DNA of 64,000 nucleotides from Ottelia alismoides (taxonomy: Eukaryota; Streptophyta; Magnoliopsida; Alismatales; Hydrocharitaceae), in NCBI GenBank assembly GCA_037367405.1, contig JAZKJV010006035.1, positions 62,001 to 126,000 on the forward strand, in the 5' to 3' direction. Within the stretch, counting starts at the first letter, position 1, and each line of letters begins with the position of its first letter. The notes under the pieces were generated by a model. It worked only from the letters and a program-made list of their open reading frames with translations. It ran no database searches and was not told the origin of the DNA. Positions 9,537-21,500 of the stretch are shown piece after piece. The position numbers and the translations under genes were made by a program.

Positions 9537-12500
9537 CTACATTATAGCCCAAGTATGTCAGTATATGGATGATATAAAAATTTACAATCATCAAATATCA
9601 TGAAAATATCAAAGTTGGCATATATAATAAATGGATTGTGACGAACTAAAAATACACTGCCAGCTTTCCTTGTGAACAAATTAGTTCATCTTTAAGGGAG
9701 AATATCCCAACTTCTGTGATTTCCAGTTAGCTAGTAGATTTAAGAGACTATACAGATTGCATTGCTCTTGTAGTAGGTGTGAATGACAATATAAGATCAT
9801 AGTGAACAACAAAATTTGCCAGTAATGCCAATAAATTATAGGGTGCAAGTCAATCCACCCATAACTTATGTAAAACTATCAAAGACTCGCTTTATACCAT
9901 TCTGTTGACAATTTAAACTAGTCACATTCAACAAATTCCTAATATGGGAACTCTAGCAATTCCTGAGATTTCAAATAAAAGTACATATAAGTACTAAAAT
10001 GAATTGTCACACATTACGTGACCTAGGAATGGTGCATTCTAGACTGAGAGGAACAAAAATTACTTTTCATTATCTACTAAGCCATCTTGTTCTTGCGACT
10101 TGTTGAGTTTCCAGTCAAGTGGGTAATGAGTGAGGATCCATCTTACCACATATGACTCTGTGTAGCTTACCATTTTTCCCTTGTGAAATATAGAAAGAAA
10201 GAAAAGAATCACCCCAGTTGTCAAGGCTGAGGGAAGTGTTCCTCCTGTGGTTTTTCCGTTCAGCAAGAAGGGTTTCCACATTAATACACATGTTCTCTCG
10301 TAGTCTTGTGCGTGTTATTTTCTACATGACTTATCACTTGCTCATCTAGTATCCGACTTGCCATAATATTAGGAGCCATGCTATACGACCTCTTGATAAA
10401 AATCTACCACAAAGCATAAGGATTTACATGGAAACCCTTCTCCTTGAAGGGGAAAACCACGAGTGGAAGTACCTAATCATCTCAGATGACAAGGTTTTTA
10501 TTTTCTCGTTCTTCTTCTCTAAAAGGAAGAGTGAGAGATACATATGTAGTCCCAAAGACAGATCCTCTCCCAAGATCCGTTTACTTACATGGCACTCAAC
10601 GCTCCCCCTTAAGTTGGGCATGATGATCATATATACCCAACTTGCCAATATTCTTCTTGTCGTAATTATTTATCATAATTAATCAATGTAGCCCACTTAT
10701 GGGCACTTATGTAATTTGTATTTATCAACCCTTAGGGTTTCATGCTATATAAGAGACCCTAGGCCCTATGGAATAAATAACTTCTTTTCTTCTCCACATG
10801 GTATCAGAGCAACGGTCTTAGACCGGTGCTTTGACCTATTTTTTTCCTTCCGCCACCACAAGCCCATCTTCCTTGCGCGGGCCCTCTCTCAAACTAGGGT
10901 CCCGCACAAGGCTAGTTCTCACGCACATTTGGCTCCTCCCAGCGCTGCCAGCATTCGCAACGCCTCTAGCGGCCACCCCCAACGTCGCCACACGTCGCTC
11001 CAGGTGTCCATAGCGCCACGCAACACCGCCCCAGTGTTTCCCTCAATGCAGCCAGTGCCTTCAGCGCCTCTAGCGGCCACCCCCGACGCCGCCGAACGCC
11101 ACCAAGGCCCCCTAGTGCCGCCCACGTCGCACATCACCACCTAGCGATGCCCAGGCCCCCTTCCCACGCCACGTAGCGCCGCCCAGCGTCGCTGGATTCT
11201 TTGACCTATACTGCATGTTACATCCTACGAAGGTTCAAACAGACCCCTTCTTTGATTTAAGGAAAAATTTGCTTTAAATCTATTTCTTTTCTACATTGCT
11301 TCAATGCTAGTTTAAAGAAAAGAAATATTTCGGATTAAGTTTGTGATTATTCCCCTGACCACAATGGCCGTTACGCCTACCGAGACAAAACCCTTCCTTT
11401 CCGCATCTAGTATGCTAATGCATGGTACTTCTATCAAATTAAAAGGCACCGAAAATTATGTACTATGGTCTCGGGCGTTCAAAGTTTTCATTGGTGGTTA
11501 GCGGAAGATTGCAATATTGATTAAAGATCCTCTAAAAAAGGAAGATCAAGAATATAAGTCATGGCTTACAGACAACTATCAAGTCGTGAATTGGATGACG
11601 AACATCATCGAACATCATATCGCAACCAACCTTCTGTTCAAAGGAACAACTAAAGAGATGTGGGATGAGTTAGAGCAGACAAACTCCCAACATGCCACGA
11701 AGTCACATTTAGCAGATATCTGTATGAGAAATTGGTCTGCATTGAAGGGAAAATGTACCTTGGTGGAATATTATCGTCAGCTCATGGGACTTTATGAAGA
11801 ACTCGACATATTTCAACCAGCATGTTGCACAAAACAAGTAACTGAGAGATCTGAGTGGCAGGTTTACCGCTTTCTTGCTGGATTACATCCTCTCTACTAG
11901 AATGTCAAAGAACAATTCCTTACCTCAGATACCTTACCATCGATTAAGGTAATCTTTGGACGAATGCAACAGATCAAGAACTCCACTATATAGGCTCAAC
12001 ATCCGCATCCTGCTGAGACATCCAGATTTCTTGCCCAAGGGCAAATAGGTCGTTCCAATTTCCGAGGAACCCGTGGTCGTGACTCCGGACGAGGATGGGG
12101 AGGAGGACGTGCGCCATTCATTCACTGTCAGAAGTCTGGTCATCCATCTAAAAAATGTTGGGTCAAATTTGGAAAGCATCCTCAAGCTCATCTTACATAC
12201 GATTATGATACTACTCCAACAGACAATTCCACTCAAGTATCTAATGGACATAATGTTCAACTTTCAGCATTTGATTATTCTCGTCTGATGGAAATGCTGC
12301 AACGATCTGAAAGCACATCCACTGAGGTCACTCTATCTACTCATCTAGTTCTTCTGTCAGGTACAATTGCTAGCATTGCAACTGCTCATGTCCCTACTTA
12401 GATCATTGATTCTGGAGCATCGACCCACATCACAAGAGAAGGTAGTCTACTGACATCATCTCAGCCTTCCTCCAATATAAATCCGTTAGGATGGTAAATG

Positions 12501-15500
12501 GGGCACATTCCCTGGTTACCTTTGTTGGGACTGTAGAATTCTCATCTAAACTAAGACTTGTTGGAGTCTATTGTGCTCCAGACTTTCCTTTAAGCTTACT
12601 ATCTGTCCACAAATTATGTTCTGAATTACACTGCCGTGTGATTTTTGACGAGTTATATTGTTGTTTTCAGGATATTCAGATGATGCAGATTTTGGTGGGG
12701 GACATGAGAAGAATGGACTCTACTATCTGGATATTCCAACAGACTTTACCTTTGCTGGAGTTGTCTCTATTGCTAGTGGCCCTTTGTTATGACATCTTCG
12801 TTTTGACCATCCATCTGCCAAAGCTCTCTCCATGATGTTCCCCGAACTCTCTACTCTGAAGCCTTTTGAATGTAAGGCATGTTAGTTTGGAAAACACCAT
12901 GGAAAGTCTTTTCCTGCTAGAAATGTTTCTCGAAAGTTTACTTCTTTTGCTTTAGTTCATTGTGACATCTGGGGACCTTGTCTGGTCCATGATACATGTA
13001 GTCACATGTATTTTGTTGTCTTTGTGGATGACTATAACAGATGTTCCTTGGTCTACTTATTTAAAGAACGATTGTTAAGCTAAATTTCATGTCACTACTA
13101 AAAAGATTGTTAAACTAAATTTCAGGTTCTACTAGAAAGATTTGTTAAACTAAATTTCAGGTCACTACTAGAAAGATTGTTAAACTAAATTTCAGGTTCT
13201 GAGAACTGATAACGCTTTAGAATTTAGGTCAACATGGATTAAAGTCCTTCTTTGATACTCATGATACTATCCACCAAACATCATGTGCCTACACCTCTCA
13301 GCAAAATGGGATTTGCTGAAAGAAAGCTTCGTCATCTCCTTGACATTGCCAGGACTCTTCTCTGTCATATGAAAGTTCCTAAAACGTATTGGGGGGATGC
13401 TATTCTTATTGCAGTTTGCCCAATAAATAGGGTTCCCTTATCAGTTTTACATGGCACCACTCCTTTCTCATTACCATACCCTAATGAAACCCAGTTTCCT
13501 TTACCTTTGCGATTTTTTGGCTGCATTGCATTTGTGCATAATTTGCATAAAAAATGGCAAAGCCTTTTCCACTATAAGTAGGGTTGACTATATGGATTCT
13601 TGCTCAAATCCATGTTGAAAGATTTGACTATTTTTTACGCTGGCTATCGACTATCTAACGCGACCCCCGCAAGGAAGGGATCTGAACCCTGATCTTTTGG
13701 GTGGTAGGCACACTGCACTACCACCAGACCATTTAGGTGGGTACTCAAAAAGGGTATAGATGCTATGATCCTGTTGGAGATCGCTATTATGTCTCGGATG
13801 ATATCATGTTCTTTGAACAAACGAGTTTTTTCACTTAACCTGTCAATGACATACCCTTAGAATTACCGCCACCACCTCTTGTATATACAAGAAGGAATGC
13901 CCGTCCTACTACCTCTATTCCTCTACCAACTCCATTTTTGCAGGAAGATGTTCTTTAAATATCCCTCCCGCTGCTCGTATAAATGCTCCTCAGGACCTTC
14001 CTATAGCTCTACGACGAACAAAGAGGAAGTGCACTATTCATCCAATAACCTCTTTTACGTCCACTAACAATCTTTCTAGTAGTGACAAACAATTTACAGA
14101 TGCAATGATGACAATTTCTGTCCCACAAGACTACAATGAGATTATGCAAGACCATGGCTGGAAAATGGCTATGGATGAAGAAATGAATGCCCTTACTTCT
14201 AGAAATACATGAGACCTTATGCAATGCCCTACAGGGGTAAAACCAATTGCCTGCAGATGGGTTTCTGCAACTAAGCAATCTCCAGATGGAACTATTGACA
14301 GGATAAAGGCCCGCCTTGTAGCTTAGGGGTTTACGCATACTTTCGGTGTTGACTATTTTGAGACCTTCTCGCAATAGCCAGGATGGGATCCATACGTACT
14401 ACTCTATCTGTTGCAGTCAACTATAATTGGCCCATATTCCAACTTGATGGAGCATAGATATCTATCATGCTCAGCTTGGATGAAAACTTCTGGAAGGGCC
14501 CTCTAAGTAGAGCTTTGGTGATGATGTCAGCCGCCTGGTCCACTGAGCTGACACGAGATGTAGAGATGAAGCCCTTCTGAATCATGTCGCGTATATAATG
14601 AGAATCAACCTCAATGTGCTTTGTCCTCTCATGAAATGCAGGATTATTAGCAATGAATAGGGCAGCCTGATTGTCGCATTCCAACGACATTGGAAGAGGA
14701 ACATCTATATGTAAATATGTTAGGACGGCTTGAACCCACATCATTTCTGTACATTTTTGTCCATAGCTCGATACTCAGATTCAACACTAGATCTAGCAAC
14801 AACAGTTTGCTTCTTACTTTTCCATGAGATGAGAGAATCTCCAACAAATATAGCAAACCCTGATGTGGATTTCCTGTCCTTGGGGCACCCTACATAGTCT
14901 GCATCTGCGCATGCTGAAATAGTCATATAATCACCCCTTTTAAATAGCAGTCCTGTACCCGGAAATGATTTGAGATACCTTAGTATTATCTGTATGGCAT
15001 CCATATGAACTTGACGAGGTTGTTCCATGAATTCACTCACCCGACTGACTGTAAATGAAATATCGAGTCTAGTAATGGTAAAATAAAGAAGCTTTCCAAC
15101 CAGCTCTCTGTATCTTCTCCTGTCCACCTCATCAGTATCATCATCATATAGCTTCATGCTTGGATCCATGGGTATAGTCGCAGGTCGACATCCAATCATA
15201 CCTGTGTCACTCAACAAGTCAGTGACATACTTTCTCTGAGTCATCACAAGCCCCTTTTTATTTCCGGCAAATTCCAGTCCCAGAAAGTATCTTAGGGATC
15301 CTAGATCCTTGGTAAGAAATTCAAGACCCAGAATTCCTTCGCCCTCTTTATTCCCTGCATATCATCTCCTGTAATGATTATATCATCAACATACACCATA
15401 ATAGCAGTCATACCTCTGGAGGTTCTCTGAGTAAAAAGAGAGTGACCTGCATTCGACCGTTGGAACCCCTGTTTCACAAACAAGTCTGAAAGCTTTTGGA

Positions 15501-18500
15501 ACCAAGCTCTAGGACTCTGCTTAAGGCTATAGACTGCCTTATGAAGTCTGCACACCTGTGAACACTCCCCCTCAACAACGAACCCCGACGGTTGTTACAT
15601 GTAGACTTCCTCCTGACGATCACCATACATAAAAGCAATCTTGACATCTAACTGAAACAAAGGCCAATCTCGCACTACAACAACTGATAAGAGGATGTGT
15701 AGGGTACAATGTCGAGCAACAGGGGAGAACGTGTCAAGATAATCCACCCTGTATGTTTGTTTAAATCCATGGGTAACCGGTCGAGCTTTGGTACCCATCA
15801 ATGGTACCATCTGCATTTTGCTTCACCATGAAAACCCATTTACAACAGACTATAGACGCCCCAGCGGAGGCGGGGCCAAGGCTCCAAGTATCTCTCGACT
15901 GAAGAGCATCCATCTCTTCTTCCATAGCTAGTTGCCACCGATCGTCCCGCAAGGCCTCCTGATAGTTCCTTGGAATGGTCACAACATATAAGGCAACTGC
16001 AAAGTTCCGGAAATCGCCAGTCAAGCGATCAAAGGAGACCATAGATGCAATAGGGTATGTAGCGCAGCTGCGCTTCTGCTTCTGAAGTGCAATAGGTAAG
16101 TCCAACTCAGTATCCTCTACTCCTGTCTCCTGTACAGAGCCCTGCTCAAGTACATCACCAGACCCATCGTTAGAAAATATGTATTCAGAACATACCTTAC
16201 GTGTGCTAGATAATGAGCGGTGACCATGAGCAGAAGTAGGCCGACGGGTATAGTGATGTGGCAAGGGTGGAGCCGGGACCATAGTAGGTGGTGGATGCGG
16301 TGGTGGTAGTAGAGGTGGTGACGGTGTTTGTGGAGATTGTTGAAGGGAACGAATGAGATGATTTCCATTAACCCTAGAGCTCTCTTATATAGGAGAAAAG
16401 CTCTATGGGTAATTTACATAAAGAGGACAAACAAATACTAAATGATAAAATTACTCTAACATGATAAAATTACTCTAACACTCCCCCTCAAGCTGGAGCA
16501 TATATATCCAACATGCTCAGCTTGGAACAACAAAGATGAAATGGACCCCTAGCAAGGGCCTTGGTGAACATGTCTGCAACCTGCTCTCCTGATGATACAT
16601 GAGAAGTTGAAATAAGCCCCTTTTGAATTAAGTCCCGTGTATAATGGCAATCTACTTCAATGTGCTTCGTCCTCTCATGGAAGGCTGGATTATTGGCTAT
16701 GAACAAAGCTGCTTGGTTATCACATTTCAGATGCATGGGAAGAGGAACATCAATAGCTAAATCAGTTAAAACTGATTTAACCCACATCATCTCAGCACTA
16801 CCTTGGGCCATTGCCCTATATTCTGACTCTGCACTAGATCGAGCCACTACAGTTTGCTTCTTACTCTTCCAAGCTACTGGTGAGCTGCCAACAAATACAA
16901 TAAAACCTGAAGTTGACTTTCTATCATTAGGACACCCAGCATAGTCTGCATCAGCATAACCTGTGACGGATATCGAGGTATCTCTTCTAAATAGAAGACC
17001 AGTGCCTGGAGACGACTTCAGATATCTCAAGATCATAAAAATAGCATTCATGTGAGCCTGCCTGGGTTGCTCCATGAATTGGCTTACCCTATTAACCGCA
17101 AAGGCTATATCCGGTCGGGTAATAGTGACATACAAGAGCTTTCCCACTAGCTCTCTATATCGTCTCTTATCTACCTCCTCAGAGTCATCATCATACAGTT
17201 TGATATTAGAATCCATAGGAGTAGCCGCTGGTCTACATCCTGCCATACCTGTCTCAGATAAGAGATCCGTAACATACTTCTTTTGTGTCATTACCATACC
17301 TTGCCTGTTTCGTGCAAACTCCAGCCCCAAAAAGTAGCGAAGTGTACCCAAATCCTTCATAATGAACTGCTCGCCAAGAAACTCCTTGGCTGGTTGAATG
17401 CCCTGCTCATTGCTGCCTGTAATAACAATATCATCAACATACACTAAGATGATCACAGTACCTCGCTGGTCTCTCTTTACAAAGAGAGTATGATCTGCTG
17501 TAGATCTGACGAAGCCCTTCTGTTCAATCAACTCCGAGAGCTTCTGAAACCAAGCCCGTGGACTCTGCTTCAGGCCATATATGGCCTTATTAAGACGGCA
17601 CACCATACTGGACTCCCCCTCAGCAGCAAACCCCGGCGACTGCTGCATATAGACCTCTTCCTGTAAGTCACCATACAAGAAGGCGTTCGTGACATCAAGC
17701 TGAAATAGGGCCAGTCGCGGACAACAGCAACTGCAATGAGAATCCGTAAGGTAGAATGACGGGCTACTGGAGAAAACGTCTCCTGATAGTCCACCCCATA
17801 TGTTTGGGTGAACCCACGAGCAACCAACCTGGCTTTGTATCTATCAACCGTACCATCTGCCCGATGCTTAACAGTAAAAACCCATTTGCTTCCGACAATG
17901 GACGCACCTGGTGGAGGATGCACAACACTCCACGTACCACGTGACTGCAATGCCGCCATTTCCTCTTCCATAGCTACACGCCACGGGCTGCTCTGTAGGG
18001 CCTCCTGATAAGACCGTGGGATGTGTACTGCCGATAACCCAACAACAAACTTGCGAAAGTCCGGGGACAAACGCTCCAACGACGCCTGAGAGCAAAAATC
18101 CATCCCATATTTGGGATTCATCGTCCGAGCACGCTTCTGCCGTCTATGAGCAATAGGTATATGTAGGTCATCGACTGGAGGAGTGACAGTACCATCAGTA
18201 CCCTGTACATCCATCTGCGCATTCACATCACCTGTGCCATCAGTAGAACTCAAATGATCAGTACATACCTCGGGCGTGCTGGATGATGGAGGAGGCACAT
18301 GAGCAGAGGGCCGTCGCTGATAGACCTGAGGATAATAAACAGTAGTTGGTGGTGGCGGTGGTGGTGGTGGTGGAGTAGACTGTGGTGGTAGATTAGAGCA
18401 TGGAACAGATGGAGGTGGAGGCGGCACATAGATGTCATCTCCTTCCTCTGAGTAAGTGAGTCTGTCACCTGTAGGAGAAAAATACATAATGGACTCAAAA

Positions 18501-21500
18501 AAGGTGACATCTGCACTGACGTAGTACCTTCGTTTAACCGGATCAAAACACCGATATCCCTTCTGGGTTTTGGAGTAACCCACAAAAACACATTTGATAG
18601 CTCTAGGAGAGAGCTTGTCAAGACCAGGAGAAAAACAATGAACAAATGCAACAGACCCAAAAACACGCGGTGTTAGGGAGAAAAGATCCTTTTCAGGAAA
18701 CACAGTCAAAAACGGAATCTTCTCCCCTAACACTGTCGAAGGCATACGATTAAGAAGATAACAGGCAGTGAGAACCGCATCCCCCCAATAGGAGTGAGGG
18801 GCACGGCTCTGAATCAAAATGGTTCTGGTCATATCCAACAAATGACGATGCTTCCGTTCAGCCACCCCATTTTGTTGGGAGGTATACGCACACGACGTCT
18901 GATGCACAATCCCATGAGACATAAGAAATTTGGACAATTGGGTACTGCACAACTCTAGAGCATTGTCAGACCGTATGTACTTTACTTTAGCAGAGAAAAT
19001 ATTTTTTATTTCAATAAGAAAAGACTGAATAATATGACCAGCATCAGATTTATTTTTAAGAAGAAAGACCCAAGAAAGTCTAGAAAAATCATCGACAGCA
19101 ACAAGATAAAACCTGTGCCCTTGAAGATCAGGGACACGACTGGGACCCCAAATATCAAAATGTAGCAGCTCAAATAGACCATGATGACTTGGACCTATAC
19201 GACTCGGAAAAGATGACCTGTGATGTTTGCCAAGTTGGCATGCCTCATACTGAAAATTAGACTTGGGAGAAATCTGTGGAAGAATATGGACCATCTTTTG
19301 CAACGGAAGATGGCCAAATCGAAGATGCCAAGTGTAGGGTGACACCGATCCAGCCCTCATAGAAGAGATACCAGCATAAGGAGATTGCACCAGTCTATAA
19401 AGACCCCCTTGCTCATGGCCAGTCCCAATCACTCTGCCCGTTAATATGTCCTGAAACACAAGAGTAGATGAGTCAAATATAGCACGGCAATGTAAATCTT
19501 TGGTGAGTTGACTAATAGACAACAAATTCATCGAGAACTTCGGTGCATAGAGAACATTGGACAGTCTCAAGGTAGGAGTCAACTATACCTCCCCCTGACC
19601 AGTAATAGGGGAATATGTACCATCAGCTATCACCACCGATCGTTCAGATTGAGCAGGATGAAAGACACTAACCTGACCTCTGTCACCACAGAGATGGTGT
19701 GATGCACCTGAATCCATGATCCATTCTGATAGATCCGCCTTGTAACCCATAGTAAAGGCACCTGAACCTTTGAAGGCACCCACAGATGGAAAATCTACCT
19801 TGTTGTCTAACATGACGACAGCAGTAACATGTAACTTGGGTTACAAAATTGGAAGACAATGTCTATTTGTACATAGACTCAAACCACACCTTTCTTCATA
19901 ATCAACGAAGCACGGCTAGGGCTCCGATGCGCTACAGCACAGACCTGCAAATCTACGGCTACTGGATGAGTCTATGTACAGACCTGCATAGACCTGCAGA
20001 TCGCCAGGCTTCGCGCGCGCGCACAGCAGAAGACACGCGCACAGCGAAGACGCGCGCACAGACTTGGGCCTTATGTGCGAGAGCGACGACGCGCGCAGCC
20101 AAGAGATCTTCACGCTCTTGGCGCTGGGCGCTGGATGCTATTGGCGCTGGGCGATGGAGGGCTCTGGGCGATGGAGGACACGAAAGGTATTGAAACAGTT
20201 AGAAGAGACAACTGTTTGCTGGTGAAGAACCTCGTTACTGAATGCCTTCACAAAATTTTAATTGATCAAGACATTCCTGCTGCCATTCAGTATGTGAAAG
20301 ATACGATATCTGATCTCCTCATGAACCGCATGGATTTATCACTTTTGGTCATTACGAAGGGTCTCACCAAAACAGGAGACGATTATGCTGTGAAGGCTGC
20401 TAATCAGCAAGAAAGATACGCAGGACTGTACTGGATCAATCCTGAAAAGTTTGACAAAATGGATCACGCGATGGAGGGCGTTGGTGCTGAGCGATGGAGA
20501 TCGCGCGATGGGCACCGTGGGCGCCAGAGGCCAAGGTGCGAGGAGGCCTCCCGCAGGGCGCGCAAGAGATGCGCTAGGGCAGCGAGAGGCCAAGCACCGC
20601 CGTCACTGCGACACAGGCGCCGATTGGAGGAGAGAGAGGAGAGGGCGGCGGGTGGGGTCGGGTAGGGTTAGGGTTCAAGAACTCCGGCCTAGGACCGTCG
20701 CTCTGATACCATGTTGAAGGGAACGAATGAGATGATTTCCATTAACCCTAGAGCTCTCTTATATAGGAGAAAAGCTCTATGGGTAATTTACATAAAGAGG
20801 ACAAACAAATACTAAATGATAAAATTACTCTAACATGATAAAATTACTCTAACAGAGATAATGGTGGTGGTAGCATGTATATTTCATCATCAGAGTCCGA
20901 GGAGGCCAACCGATCACCTGTAGGAGAAAAGTACATCAGTGACTCCCTTGCTTATGACTACATCCAATCACCCTTCCCGTGAGTATGTCCCACAAGATAA
21001 GATGGGTCAAATATGGCACGACAATGCAAATCCTTAGTAATCTAACTATTAGATAGTAAATTCATCAAAAAAATAGGTACATGAAGTACATTCTGCAGAC
21101 ACATGGATGATGTCAAACAGATCTCCAGTCCTCTAACAGGGTAATGAGTCCATCTGCAATGACTACTAATCTGGTACATATCTGTGCGATATGAATTGAG
21201 CCCTGTCTCCACACAAGTGATGGGATGCACCGGAATCCATGATCTACACTATCATGTCTGTCTTGTGGCAACTGGTAAGAGCATAGGCTATACCTGAGGT
21301 GCTAGAATAGGTTGTGGTTGTGGCAACAATGCATGATTTGCCTGCAAGAGCATTAGTAGGGGCACACATGAGTCATGATCTCCCTCAAATGGGAGACAAT
21401 ATCATCCAACGTCTGATCAGCAGTAGGCGTAGAAGTGCTAGTAGTCTCAACTTGCTCAACCACACGAGCAGACGCGGAGCGGGCATGCTTCATGTAGCAG

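Larger units (their letters stand above)
10687..14447 (+). mobile_element. Truncated Ty1/copia element B1
   Basis: The 5' LTR is at 10687-10798, then primer binding site TGGTATCAGAGC at 10799-10810, a long GC-rich leader rich in GCC/CGC units, and a decayed gag-pol. The element stops within reverse transcriptase at about 14447, where minus-strand copia E5 begins, so the RNase H end and the 3' LTR are lost. Its relatives are B2 (38201-43409) and B3 (55955 onward). Confidence 0.8.
11364..14447 (+). pseudogene. Decayed copia gag-pol of B1
   Basis: ATG 11364 starts a gag whose N-terminus carries the [18 protein letters not shown] motif, then a stop at the GG*RK site, shared with B2. The region near 12070-12170 keeps a glycine/arginine-rich stretch and a zinc knuckle [12 protein letters not shown] that has lost its first cysteine. 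Protease motif [11 protein letters not shown] is near 12405. Integrase remnants (12840-13600) include NGFAERK-like sequence at 13305 with the HHCC region damaged. Reverse transcriptase N-terminal sequence is near 14200-14440. Many stops, frameshifts, a tandem repeat and a SINE-like insertion make it non-functional. Confidence 0.8.
16338..20854 (-). mobile_element. Ty1/copia element E2, full length with identical LTRs
   Basis: LTRs at 16338-16480 and 20712-20854 are 143 bp and identical by my reading, pointing to a recent insertion. The target duplication GAGAT lies at 16333-16337 and 20855-20859. The primer binding site complement GCTCTGATACCA precedes the 5' LTR at 20700-20711 and the polypurine tract is at 16481-16491. 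Gag is almost wholly deleted, pol has one in-frame stop and one frameshift, and the leader contains a captured host gene fragment. It therefore probably moved with help from a relative. It is inserted in copia E5. Confidence 0.92.

Noticed and set aside
18340..18440. Proline-codon microsatellites as regulatory repeats
   Set aside because: Here, at 31925-31985 and near 58742-58770, they encode the proline-rich linker between integrase and reverse transcriptase in each family A element, so they are coding repeats.
20075..20665. A 196-codon host gene on the + strand
   Set aside because: Only 20177-20464 matches a real protein, and in permuted order. The flanks are GC-rich E2 leader repeats translated by chance.
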